Made by a program: the position numbers and the translations under genes
The notes under the pieces: model-generated
Databases searched by the model: none
Told to the model about the DNA's origin: nothing
Seen by the model: the letters and a program-made list of their open reading frames with translations, nothing else
Shown here: piece after piece, positions 37,821-45,298 of the stretch
Layout: every line of letters begins with the position of its first letter
How positions within the stretch are numbered: position 1 is the first letter of the stretch
Origin: Candidatus Sumerlaeia bacterium
Lineage (GTDB): Bacteria; Sumerlaeota; Sumerlaeia; SLMS01; JAHLLQ01
DNA length: 64,000 nt
NCBI GenBank assembly: GCA_019634695.1
Contig: JAHCAW010000013.1
Span: 17,013-81,012, forward strand
Direction of reading: 5' to 3'

Positions 37821-37852
37821 GCCACCCTATCGCTTCCGCAACACCCGGCCGG
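37821..37852. repeat. 32-bp direct repeat, copy distal to the TA module
   Basis: This 32-bp stretch matches 38585-38616 at 30 of 32 positions, in the same orientation (shared core CCCTATCGCTTCCGCA and CACCCGGCCGG). The other copy is the 3' end of the amidohydrolase gene. This copy lies 3 nt beyond the HepT stop and is not itself coding. Confidence 0.85.
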
Positions 37853-37855
37853 GAT

Positions 37856-38200
37856 TCAACGAGACTCACCGAGAGCCTCCAGAAGTGCCTGCAGCTTGCA
37901 CTCAAGCTCCGTGAGATCGTCCGTCACGACGGCCCAGACGGCATCCGTATCGATACCGAAGTAGTCATGCACCAGAATGTGGCGCATGCCGATGATCTGG
38001 CGCCAAGGGATATCCGGAGCCTGGTTGCGGAAATCCTCGGGCAATGCTCGGGCTGCCTCGCCGATCACCTGAATGTGCCGGACGCACCAAGACTGAATCA
38101 ATTCGTCGGCGTCGAATTCCTCACGGCCCCGAACCGTATACCGCGCAATGCGCTCGATGGCCTCGAGCATATCGCGGACTCGTTCGACGGGGTCCCTCAA
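37856..38200 (-). CDS. hepT: HepT-like HEPN ribonuclease toxin
   Basis: The 114-residue product fits HepT in length. Its active-site motif is R-x4-H-x-Y: Arg73, His78 and Tyr80 in MRHILVHDYFG. HepT toxins are HEPN RNases; their Tyr is AMPylated by MntA. I take the TTG at 38200 as the start because it overlaps the MntA stop (TTGA), giving the coupling usual for such pairs; an ATG at 38170 would drop ten residues. The gene ends 3 nt before a 32-bp direct repeat. Confidence 0.88.
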   Translation of the reverse strand: MRDPVERVRDMLEAIERIARYTVRGREEFDADELIQSWCVRHIQVIGEAARALPEDFRNQAPDIPWRQIIGMRHILVHDYFGIDTDAVWAVVTDDLTELECKLQALLEALGESR

Positions 38201-38490
38201 AGTGGTCGCGCCTCGCCCAGAACGCGTTGGCGGACTCGCTCCCGCAGCAAGGAAGGGGTGACCACGTCCACGGGCGCACCCAGCAAGTCCCGCAAGTCCA
38301 TCAGCAGACCACCGAGATCGAGCAAGCCGCGCCCGGGCTCGAGGTCCACGAGAAAGTCGAAGTCGCTCGCCGCATCGGCTTCGCCCCGGGCAACGGACCC
38401 AAAGACGCGCACGTTTCTGGCGCCGTGCGCCGCTGCCAGTCGGCGGATATCCTCGCGATGAAGCTCGAGCGTGTCGTGCAGGCAATTCAT
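38197..38490 (-). CDS. mntA: MntA-like minimal nucleotidyltransferase antitoxin
   Basis: The 97-residue product has the pol-beta nucleotidyltransferase signature GSVARGEADAASDFDFLVD, with the Gly-Ser pair, Arg-Gly and the two catalytic acids of SDFD. MntA neutralises HepT by adding AMP to its active-site Tyr. The ATG at 38490 has GAGG 8 nt upstream; an ATG at 38508 is also in frame. The stop overlaps the HepT start. It lies about 100 bp downstream of the amidohydrolase gene, inside the direct-repeat bracket. Confidence 0.88.
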   Translation of the reverse strand: MNCLHDTLELHREDIRRLAAAHGARNVRVFGSVARGEADAASDFDFLVDLEPGRGLLDLGGLLMDLRDLLGAPVDVVTPSLLRERVRQRVLGEARPL

Positions 38491-38584
38491 TGTTGGCGCC
38501 TCATCCATCCGGTCGCACGGGATCGCTACACCGCGTCGGGGCCCAAATCAAGCCCGATAGGAATCCCGCGGCACTCTCTGGTTC

Positions 38585-38616
38585 GCCGCCCTATCGCTTC
38601 CGCAGCACCCGGCCGG
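38585..38616. repeat. 32-bp direct repeat, copy forming the amidohydrolase 3' end
   Basis: This copy covers the last 26 nt of the amidohydrolase gene (coding GRVLRKR and stop) and 6 nt beyond. It matches 37821-37852 at 30 of 32 positions. The two copies enclose the HepT/MntA pair with a 764-bp offset. Confidence 0.85.
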
Positions 38617-40150
38617 CTGCCGCGTCGGTCCATGTGCCGTCCTGTCGCGCGACGACGCCGTTGACCAGGATCGTGTCGACGCCTTCGGCCAGTTGGTGCG
38701 GCTCCGCGAACGTCGCCTTGTCGACCACATGGTCGGGATGGAACACGAGGATATCGGCGGCGAAGCCGGGGCGCAGCAGCCCGCGCGGCTCGGCGTGGCG
38801 GTCCAGCCCGATCGTCTGCGCCGGCAGGCCCGTCATCTTGCGCACCGCCTCCTCGAGCGGCAGCATCCCCGTGCGGTTCACATACTGGTTCAGAACGCGC
38901 GCGAAGGCGCCATGGCCGCGCGGGTGGTTGCCCGTCGCGCTGCCGTCCGAGCACACCATCACGTTCGGGTCCGCCAGCAGACGCGCTTGCAGCGGCTCGT
39001 CCATCACGAAGTAGGCCGCACTTGCGCCCAGCGGACCGATCCGGTCGATCAGCACATCCTCGAACGGCACGCCCATCTCGTCGGCCACCTGCTTGAGCGT
39101 CATGCCCGTCCACGGCTCGCTGCCGAACAGCGTCGCCTCCGGGCCGTTGCGCATCGTCACGCGCCGGCGGATGTACTCCTGCAGCTCGGCGCGGCGCTCG
39201 CGCTTCACCTGGCTCCAGTCGTTCGGCGCCAGCGCCCACTCCGGGAACACGATCGCGATGCCCGTGTAGCTCGCCGTGTACGGATAGACGTCCGCAGTGA
39301 TCGTCACGCCGCTGCGTCGCGCGTGCTCGATGTGCGCCAGGATTTCCTCCGCGCGCGCCGGGCCCTTGCCGTACACCACCTTCAGGTGCGAGACGTGCAC
39401 CGGCACGTTCGCGCCGCGGCCCTGCGCCACCAGTTCGTCGATCGCCGCCTCCACCGCGTCGTCGTCCTCGCTGCGCATGTGGCTCATCACGATGCCGCCG
39501 AACTCGGCCACCGGCAGCGCCGTGCCGACCAGCTCCGCCGCCGTCGCGAATGTGCCGGGGATGTACTCCAGGCCCGTTGTCATCCCCCAGCAGCCGTCCA
39601 GCATCGCCTGCCGCACCAGCGCCGCCATCGACGCAATCTGCTCCGGCGTCGGGTCGCTTGCGTAGGCCGTTCCGGACTCCTGGCGCACCGAACCATGGCC
39701 CACGAACGGCGCGACGTTCACCTCCGGCCGCGCCGCATCCACGCGATCCATCCACGCCCGCATCGACCCACGTGCCGGGCTGCCGCCGTCCATGCCCAGA
39801 CAGATCGTCGTCACACCCTGTGCCAGAAAGTTGCGCGCGCCCGCATCGCCGGTCGGTTCGCCGTGCGCGTGCGTGTCGACGAATCCCGGCGTCACCACCA
39901 GCCCCGACGCCTCGATGCGCCGCGCCGGCCGCAGGTTCAGGCGCGAAGTGTCCCCCACGTGCACGATTCGGCCGCCATGCACCACCACGTCGGCCACGAC
40001 GCCCGGCGCGCCCGTGCCATCGATCACCCGTCCACCGGCGATAAGCACGTCCGGCTCGGCCGGCACGTCGACCGACGACCGACTCGTCGCGCACGCGGCC
40101 AACAGCAGCGGGAACAGACACAGGACAACAAGACGGAACAACGGCATCAT
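38591..40150 (-). CDS. Lipoprotein D-aminoacylase/amidohydrolase 3 family enzyme
   Basis: The 519-residue product begins with a lipoprotein signal (VVLCLFPLLLAAC, lipidated Cys at residue 20); GGAGG lies 9 nt upstream of the double ATG at 40150/40147. The amidohydrolase fold is marked by DVLIAGGRVIDGTGAPG, the metal-site GFVDTHAHGE, HVSHLKV and SDGSATGNHPRGHGAF, as in N-acyl-D-amino-acid deacylases. These zinc enzymes release D-amino acids from N-acyl derivatives; a periplasmic lipoprotein might act on cell-wall or environmental D-amino-acid derivatives. It follows the BatA-like gene by 41 nt. Its 3' end is duplicated beyond the HepT/MntA module. Confidence 0.88.
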   Translation of the reverse strand: MMPLFRLVVLCLFPLLLAACATSRSSVDVPAEPDVLIAGGRVIDGTGAPGVVADVVVHGGRIVHVGDTSRLNLRPARRIEASGLVVTPGFVDTHAHGEPTGDAGARNFLAQGVTTICLGMDGGSPARGSMRAWMDRVDAARPEVNVAPFVGHGSVRQESGTAYASDPTPEQIASMAALVRQAMLDGCWGMTTGLEYIPGTFATAAELVGTALPVAEFGGIVMSHMRSEDDDAVEAAIDELVAQGRGANVPVHVSHLKVVYGKGPARAEEILAHIEHARRSGVTITADVYPYTASYTGIAIVFPEWALAPNDWSQVKRERRAELQEYIRRRVTMRNGPEATLFGSEPWTGMTLKQVADEMGVPFEDVLIDRIGPLGASAAYFVMDEPLQARLLADPNVMVCSDGSATGNHPRGHGAFARVLNQYVNRTGMLPLEEAVRKMTGLPAQTIGLDRHAEPRGLLRPGFAADILVFHPDHVVDKATFAEPHQLAEGVDTILVNGVVARQDGTWTDAAAGRVLRKR

Positions 40151-40191
40151 CGCACGAAGCCTCCACGGAAGGTGGCAGCCGGGCCGCGCCG

Positions 40192-42078
40192 TCACATGAA
40201 CGTCCGGCGCGTGTAAACCAGCCATTCGACCAGCAGGATACCCAACGCCAGCAGCGCGAGCCAATGCCAAATCTCGCGGTTTGTGCGCACCACCTGGTCC
40301 GAACCGACCAGTTGCCGGCCGCCCAGGTCCAGCGCCTCCACCGGCGCGATCAGCGACTCGGCCGTCGAGAACAGGTTCACCGGCAGCACATGCCGCGCGC
40401 CGTTGTCGAAGGCAACGGTGTACACTCCCGCCTCGTGCGTCTCGGTCATGTAGGCCGTGCTGATGCCCTCGAAGGAGAATTCGTGGCGCCGGCCGGACGG
40501 GCTGGTGACGACGGCGCTCGTCGCCTCGCGGTCCGGGTGCAGCGCGATTGCCGAGCCCGTCCCGTAGGCGGGCTGATACAGCCCGGCACGGTTGCGCGCG
40601 AAGTAGTCCAGCATGTTCGACATGAAGATCGGGAACGAGACGTCGAGCGGCCAGTAGGACTGGAAGATGTCGAAGCCGACCACGAGCACGCGCTGGTTGT
40701 CCGTCTCGTGCAGCGTGATCAGATCAGTATCCAGCGCTTCGAGGATCGGAATCGCGGACCGCGGGCGCGTGTAGCGGATCGCCCGGCCGATGAGCAGCGT
40801 GTCGAAGTTGCAGAAACGGTTCAGCGGATGCACGCGGCTCCAGTCGACCACCTGCGGGTTTGCGACCTCGTCGCCCGCGCGCGCAAAGCCCGGTACCGGC
40901 GGCAGCGCGTTCAGGAACACAAAGTTGCCCGGCGGAATCTCCCGCGTCGTCGTGCCGTCGAACACCACGATGTCGTAGTCCTCGCGCGGTGAGTAGTCCG
41001 TCGGCCGGATCACGCTCAGCGTCACCCGCGGGTCGATCCGCAGCGCCTGCTCGAGGAAGTAGTTGCCGTTCGACACCAGCAGCACCTTGATCTCGCTGGG
41101 AGGCGCGATCAGCGCCCGCGCCACGTTGTCGATCGCCAGGTCGTCCTGCACGTCCAGCCGCAGCGTCGCCATGCCCTCCAGAATCTCGCCGATGTTGAAC
41201 ACCGTGCCCGACGTCCCCGTCGCCGGCACCGTCACCGCCTTCACGTCGAGCACCTGGCCGTCCACCTGCAACTCCACGAAGGCGGTCCGCTCCTCCGCGT
41301 CCGCGTTCGCCACCGACACGAAGATCTGGTACTCGAACGTCTGCGCGTAGGACTCGCGCACGTCGATGCCGGCGATGCCCAGATTATTCCGCGTCTCGCC
41401 GATGCGCACGTACTCGACGTTCGGGATGTCCGTCAGCGAGGCCACCGACTCGATCGCCCCGTCGCTCAGGATCACCGTCTTCGTGCTCTCCCGCGGCAGC
41501 ACGTTGTTGTCGTCGTCCATGTAGGTCGTCAGGCCCTGCAGGATCAGTCCGGCCTCGCGCAGCGACGTGCCGACGTCGCGCCCCTCGATCGAATCGATCG
41601 CGGCCCGCAGCAGCGCCTTGTCGCTCGTCAGGGTCTGGATGATGTTCGTCCGGTCGCTGAACGCGATGACGATCGCCTCGTCCCGCGCGCGCAACGTCTC
41701 GAGCGCGCTGCGCGCCGCACGCTTCGCCAGTTCCAGCCGCGTCGTCCCGCCCGCCTCGACCGTCCCCATCGACGCCGAGTTGTCGATCACCAGCACCAGC
41801 GTCGTGCCGCCAAGGTTCTCCAGCTTCATCACCGGCCGCATGAATCCCAGCACGAGCAGCAGCAGGATCAGCAGTTGCAGCCACAGCAACAGGTTGTTCC
41901 GCAGCTTCTGGAACGGCGCGTTCGCGATCAGGTCCTGCATCGACCGCCGCCACAGCAGCGTCGAGGGCATCACCACCCGCCTGCGCTTCAGCTTCAGCAG
42001 GTAGAATACCACAATCATCGGCAGCAGCGCGCCGAGGCCCCAGAACAGCGGATTCTGAAGGAACGAAACGGTGCTCAT
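40192..42078 (-). CDS. BatA-like membrane protein with VWA domain
   Basis: The 628-residue product has the aerotolerance-regulator N-terminal region (FLQNPLFWGLGALLP, helices near 8-28 and 62-80), then a von Willebrand A domain with a complete MIDAS start Asp99-x-Ser101-x-Ser103 (VIDNSASMG). After it come a long beta-rich extracytoplasmic part and a C-terminal helix (about 600-620). The ATG overlaps the DUF58 stop (ATGA). Such proteins work with MoxR ATPases and DUF58 proteins in envelope or metal-centre assembly and stress tolerance; the exact role here is unknown. Confidence 0.87.
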   Translation of the reverse strand: MSTVSFLQNPLFWGLGALLPMIVVFYLLKLKRRRVVMPSTLLWRRSMQDLIANAPFQKLRNNLLLWLQLLILLLLVLGFMRPVMKLENLGGTTLVLVIDNSASMGTVEAGGTTRLELAKRAARSALETLRARDEAIVIAFSDRTNIIQTLTSDKALLRAAIDSIEGRDVGTSLREAGLILQGLTTYMDDDNNVLPRESTKTVILSDGAIESVASLTDIPNVEYVRIGETRNNLGIAGIDVRESYAQTFEYQIFVSVANADAEERTAFVELQVDGQVLDVKAVTVPATGTSGTVFNIGEILEGMATLRLDVQDDLAIDNVARALIAPPSEIKVLLVSNGNYFLEQALRIDPRVTLSVIRPTDYSPREDYDIVVFDGTTTREIPPGNFVFLNALPPVPGFARAGDEVANPQVVDWSRVHPLNRFCNFDTLLIGRAIRYTRPRSAIPILEALDTDLITLHETDNQRVLVVGFDIFQSYWPLDVSFPIFMSNMLDYFARNRAGLYQPAYGTGSAIALHPDREATSAVVTSPSGRRHEFSFEGISTAYMTETHEAGVYTVAFDNGARHVLPVNLFSTAESLIAPVEALDLGGRQLVGSDQVVRTNREIWHWLALLALGILLVEWLVYTRRTFM

Positions 42079-42971
42079 CGCAGCAACCCCCGCTGTCGCA
42101 GGCTCGCCAGCAGCATCGTCTCGATCGGCACGTCCGTCGTCGTCGCCAGATACGTCATGCCGCGGCTCGTGCACCAGTCGCGCAATCCGCCGCAGAAGCT
42201 CTCCACCGTTCGTTTGTACTGGCGCAGCAGCATCTCGCTGGCCGTGATCTCCTGCCGCTCGCCGGTCTCGGAGTCCACCAGCTCCAGATGCCCCAGCGTC
42301 GTCGGCTCGCGCTCCTCGGGACTCAGGACCTGCACGACGTACACGTCGTAGCTGCGCAGGAAGAACTGCTTCAGTGCATCCTCGTAGCCGCGTTCGTCCA
42401 GGAAGTCGCTGATGACGACGACGATGCCGGACTGCTTGTTCTGCAGGACGAAGTCGCGGCACGCCTGCGTCAGGTTCGTGCGGTCGCCCGGCTCCAAGGT
42501 CAGCAGGTACGAGAGCACCTTGCCGAGCTGCGCCTTGCCGCGCGCGGGCCGGAACCGCGAGACCACGCGCGTCTTCGCATCGCTGACGCCAACCTTGTCC
42601 TGGTTGCCCAGCGCCACGTAGGCCAACGCCGCGGCCAGGCGACGCCCGTACTCGAACTTCGTCTGCGGCGTTCCGAAATCCATCGACTTCGACGTGTCCA
42701 CGATCACGTAGAACGCGAGGTCCTCCTCCTCGAGGAACAGCTTGATGTACAGGCGGTCCAGCCGACCGTAGACGTTCCAGTCCAGATGGCGTGTGTCGTC
42801 GCCCGGGACGTACTCGCGATAGTCGGCGAACTCGACGGACTGGCCCTTCTTGCGTGAGCGCCGCTCGCCCTTCTGCCGGCCGCGGAAGACCTTGTGCGTC
42901 AGCACCTCGAGCTGGTCGAGGCGCGCGATCAACTCGGGGTCGAGCAGGGCTTTGAGGTCGGGTGTCGCCAT
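42075..42971 (-). CDS. DUF58 domain protein
   Basis: The 298-residue product carries the DUF58 hallmark YREYVPGDDTRHLDWNVYGR (residues about 50-69) and a VWA-like fold starting at FYVIVDTSKSMDFG. DUF58 proteins are encoded with MoxR ATPases and are thought to be their soluble adaptor. The ATG at 42971 is preceded by GAAGAG; the longer upstream frame is Pro/Arg-rich and unlikely. It overlaps the BatA-like gene by 4 nt. In typical clusters DUF58 follows moxR directly; here a nucleotidyltransferase and a small gene stand between them. Confidence 0.9.
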   Translation of the reverse strand: MATPDLKALLDPELIARLDQLEVLTHKVFRGRQKGERRSRKKGQSVEFADYREYVPGDDTRHLDWNVYGRLDRLYIKLFLEEEDLAFYVIVDTSKSMDFGTPQTKFEYGRRLAAALAYVALGNQDKVGVSDAKTRVVSRFRPARGKAQLGKVLSYLLTLEPGDRTNLTQACRDFVLQNKQSGIVVVISDFLDERGYEDALKQFFLRSYDVYVVQVLSPEEREPTTLGHLELVDSETGERQEITASEMLLRQYKRTVESFCGGLRDWCTSRGMTYLATTTDVPIETMLLASLRQRGLLR

Positions 42972-42990
42972 CGGTGGGACTCTTCGGGTG

Positions 42991-43200
42991 TCAGGATGCC
43001 TTCGGTTCGTCGTTGGGGCGGATGGGGATCCCGGGGAACGGGGCTCCGGCGGATGGGACGCGCTCGTCGGTGGCGCGGGGCCTTTCCGGTGCGGCCTCAG
43101 TAGGGTCGTCAACAGGGCGCAACTGGCTCAAAAACTCTGTGTGAAGCCGTCCAAGCTCGAAGGCGAGTCGAATCCGGGCAGTAACGGCGGATGGAGACAT
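42991..43200 (-). CDS. Small protein (69 residues) coupled to the nucleotidyltransferase gene
   Basis: The ATG at 43200 comes one base after the TGA of the nucleotidyltransferase gene (TGA-T-ATG), so re-initiation is likely. The first 28 residues (MSPSAVTARIRLAFELGRLH and on) can form an amphipathic helix; the rest is Pro/Ala/Arg-rich and probably disordered. No family is recognised. Its position directly behind a lone nucleotidyltransferase suggests the second half of a two-gene module, but it could be non-functional. Confidence 0.5.
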   Translation of the reverse strand: MSPSAVTARIRLAFELGRLHTEFLSQLRPVDDPTEAAPERPRATDERVPSAGAPFPGIPIRPNDEPKAS

Positions 43201-43201
43201 A

Positions 43202-43678
43202 TCAGTCCGCATCTGCATCAAGCCTCCTCAGTTCCTCGACATCGATCCGATCCTTTGCCCGCTCGCTCCGCTCCTTCATCTGCAAGAGGCCCTGACGAGA
43301 AAGCACCCAGATGATTCCGTCCTTCCATGTGAGCCGAACCCGTTGCTTCCAGAGGGGCGAGGATTCTTCCGTGAAGAGAAGATCGACCATGAGAGGCTGG
43401 CCTGCAACGATCTTCGTGAGGCGATAGAACTCGAAGCCCTGGGACGGGAACGCAATGATCCCATTGTCGAAGATGTAGCCACACCCCCGCAACGTCGCTC
43501 GGACGGCATCGAGGTCACGCCGGAGGATCACCAGGTCGATGTCTACCGTGGCGCGCGAATAGCCGTGCACCGCAACCGCAAGACCTCCGCACAGGGCATA
43601 CGGGACACCTCCACGCTCGAGGGTCGCGATCACAAGTTCAAGCTCCGCGATGATGTCGAAGCGTTCTGCGTCCGTCAT
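43202..43678 (-). CDS. Stand-alone nucleotidyltransferase (AbiEii/MNT-like)
   Basis: The 158-residue product shows the pol-beta-type pattern GGLAVAVHGYSRATVDIDLVI near residues 32-52, where the Gly-Gly pair and the Asp-x-Asp hold nucleotide and metal. The C-terminal half (LTWKDGIIWVLSRQGLLQMK, RAKDRIDVEELRRL) resembles the DUF1814/AbiEii-type helper segment. Relatives act as toxins or antitoxins that modify RNA or protein, but many are uncharacterised. Its ATG overlaps the moxR stop (ATGA). Composition is lower in G+C than the flanking genes, supporting insertion into the operon. Confidence 0.78.
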   Translation of the reverse strand: MTDAERFDIIAELELVIATLERGGVPYALCGGLAVAVHGYSRATVDIDLVILRRDLDAVRATLRGCGYIFDNGIIAFPSQGFEFYRLTKIVAGQPLMVDLLFTEESSPLWKQRVRLTWKDGIIWVLSRQGLLQMKERSERAKDRIDVEELRRLDADAD

Positions 43679-44682
43679 GCGGGGACCTTCGCCTCCCGTG
43701 CCACCGTCTTCAGCATGTCCTCGATCACCATGTCGCTCGTGATGCCTTCGGCTTCTCCCTCGAAGTTCAGGATCAACCGGTGGCGCAGCGTGTCCTTTGC
43801 CACCGCCGCGATGTCGGCGAAGGCCACGTTGTACCGCTCCGCCCGCAGCGCCTTGATCTTGCCCGTCAGGATTAGAGCCTGCGCCCCGCGCGGGGAGCCG
43901 CCGAACCGCACGTAGCGCTTCACCATGTCGGTCGCGAACTCGCTCGTCGGGTGCGTCGCCAGCAGCAGCCGGACCGCGTAGTCCTGCACATGCGGCGCCA
44001 CAACGATCGACCGCACGAAGTGCATCCAGTGTAGCAGGCCCTCCTTGTCCATCACCTTGCCCGCGTGCGGCGTGGTGGTGGTCGTCGTGCGGTTCACGAT
44101 CTCGTGCAGCTCCTGCCGCGACGGGAACGGCACCATCACCTTGTAGAGGAAGCGGTCGAGCTGCGCCTCGGGCAGCGGATAGGTGCCTTCCATCTCGAGT
44201 GGGTTCTGCGTTGCCATGACGAAGAACGGGCGGTCGAGCTCGTGCGTCACGCCGGCCGCCGTGATGCGCTTCTCCTGCATCGCCTCCAGCATGGCCGACT
44301 GCGTCTTGGGCGTCGCGCGGTTGATTTCGTCGGCCAGCACGAGGTTCGAGAACAGCGGCCCGCGCTGGAAGACGAACTCGCGGTGGCCGGTCTTCGGGTC
44401 TTCCTGGACCAGGTTCGTGCCGATGATGTCGGCCGGCATCAGGTCCGGCGTGAACTGAATGCGCGAGAACGGCAGATCCAGCACCTCGCCGAGCGTTCGG
44501 ATGAGCATCGTCTTGCCCAGCCCCGGCACGCCCTCGAGCAGCACATTGCCGCCCGCGAACAGGCAGATCAGCACGCCCTCGATGACGTCGTTCTGCCCGA
44601 CCATCACCTTCTGGATCTCGGTGAACACGCGCTCATAATCCTGCCGGAACGCGGCGGCTTGCTTTTGGATATCGGTGGTCAT
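43675..44682 (-). CDS. MoxR-family AAA+ ATPase
   Basis: The 335-residue product has Walker A GVPGLGKT (51-58), Walker B VLADE (115-119) within NLVLADEINRATPKTQSAMLEAMQE, the sensor segment MATQNPLEMEGTYPLPEAQLDRF and the C-terminal lid. MoxR ATPases act as chaperones with VWA and DUF58 partners. GAGGAG precedes the ATG. In the transcription direction it follows the VWA/GATase-like gene, separated from it by 612 bp that hold the four-helix-bundle gene and its inverted repeats. Confidence 0.94.
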   Translation of the reverse strand: MTTDIQKQAAAFRQDYERVFTEIQKVMVGQNDVIEGVLICLFAGGNVLLEGVPGLGKTMLIRTLGEVLDLPFSRIQFTPDLMPADIIGTNLVQEDPKTGHREFVFQRGPLFSNLVLADEINRATPKTQSAMLEAMQEKRITAAGVTHELDRPFFVMATQNPLEMEGTYPLPEAQLDRFLYKVMVPFPSRQELHEIVNRTTTTTTPHAGKVMDKEGLLHWMHFVRSIVVAPHVQDYAVRLLLATHPTSEFATDMVKRYVRFGGSPRGAQALILTGKIKALRAERYNVAFADIAAVAKDTLRHRLILNFEGEAEGITSDMVIEDMLKTVAREAKVPA

Positions 44683-44703
44683 TCTGTAGGCTCCTCTGTG
44701 CAG

Positions 44704-44754
44704 GTGAGGGTGAGGGGATGGTTGTTAGCTGTTGGTTGTTAGTTGTTGGTCTCC
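44704..44754. repeat. Imperfect inverted-repeat arm, left, with 14-bp internal period
   Basis: The arm starts with GTGAGGGTGAGGGG and holds GGTTGTTAG twice, at 44720-44728 and 44734-44742, 14 bp apart. Its reverse complement matches the arm at 45249-45298 with small gaps. Together they enclose the four-helix-bundle gene. Confidence 0.65.
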
Positions 44755-44758
44755 AAGA

Positions 44759-44777
44759 ATGGGAGACTTACTCCCAT
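44759..44777 (-). terminator. Hairpin overlapping the four-helix-bundle stop codon
   Basis: ATGGGAG and CTCCCAT form a 7-bp stem with a 5-nt loop; the stop codon lies within it. It is a possible terminator or 3' end structure for the four-helix-bundle mRNA. There is no U-tract. Confidence 0.4.
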
Positions 44778-45202
44778 GGCTCGTTGCGGTTCTCTTGATC
44801 TGCAGATCGGGGGGTGCGTTGCTGAACGACTCTCAGCGTGGCTCGGGTCCGAGACTGAAGCGCGGTGAGCATCCTCATGATCTCATTGATTCGGGATCGG
44901 AAGTCGACGTGCAGTTCGCGGGGGAGATAGCCGAGGTCAGTGGTAAGGAGCATCAAGTACTTTGCCTCCGAGGCGGATCCGAGGGCAATCTGCAGGAATC
45001 GAGCGAAATCGTTGTTCCCGCCACGCCCGCATCCTTCAGCGATGTTGGTGGCTATCGAGGAGGTGGCGCGCCTGAGTTGGGAGGTCAAACCGAAGCGCTC
45101 CTCGGCCGGAAACGACGCGGAAGCCTTGTAGACCGCCAACGTGAGGTCATGTGCTTTGCGCCAGACGATCAGGTTCTCAAAGTCCTGCATTGATCGCGTC
45201 AT
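44768..45202 (-). CDS. Four-helix-bundle protein (S23/23S-rRNA-IVS type)
   Basis: The 144-residue product matches the S23/TIGR02436 pattern: FENLIVWRKAHDLTLAVYK at the start, FGLTSQLRRATSSIATNIAEGCGR in the middle, and FLQIALGSASEAKYLMLLTTDLGYL later. Proteins of this type were first seen in 23S rRNA intervening sequences and are related to the Avd accessory protein of diversity-generating retroelements. Their cellular role is unknown. An ATG 4 codons in (45190) is an alternative start. The gene is enclosed by inverted repeats and sits inside a MoxR operon, which suggests a small mobile cassette. Confidence 0.88.
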   Translation of the reverse strand: MTRSMQDFENLIVWRKAHDLTLAVYKASASFPAEERFGLTSQLRRATSSIATNIAEGCGRGGNNDFARFLQIALGSASEAKYLMLLTTDLGYLPRELHVDFRSRINEIMRMLTALQSRTRATLRVVQQRTPRSADQENRNEPWE

Positions 45203-45248
45203 CCTGCCTGAAGTTGCTCGGCATCCGCTACCATCAGCTCCACCTGCC

Positions 45249-45298
45249 TACCAACCACTAAGCACTAACAACCAACCACTAACAACTCCCCACCTCAC
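45249..45298. repeat. Imperfect inverted-repeat arm, right, with 14-bp internal period
   Basis: This is the partner of the arm at 44704-44754. CTAACAACC (45265-45273) and CTAACAAC (45279-45286) are 14 bp apart, as in the other arm. The arm ends with TCCCCACCTCAC, which touches the stop codon of the VWA gene at 45295. Confidence 0.65.

Noticed and set aside
42960..43700. Direct repeats flanking the nucleotidyltransferase module, looked for by analogy with the HepT/MntA bracket
   Set aside because: Only a scattered CGAAGG match was found at the two ends, which is not significant.
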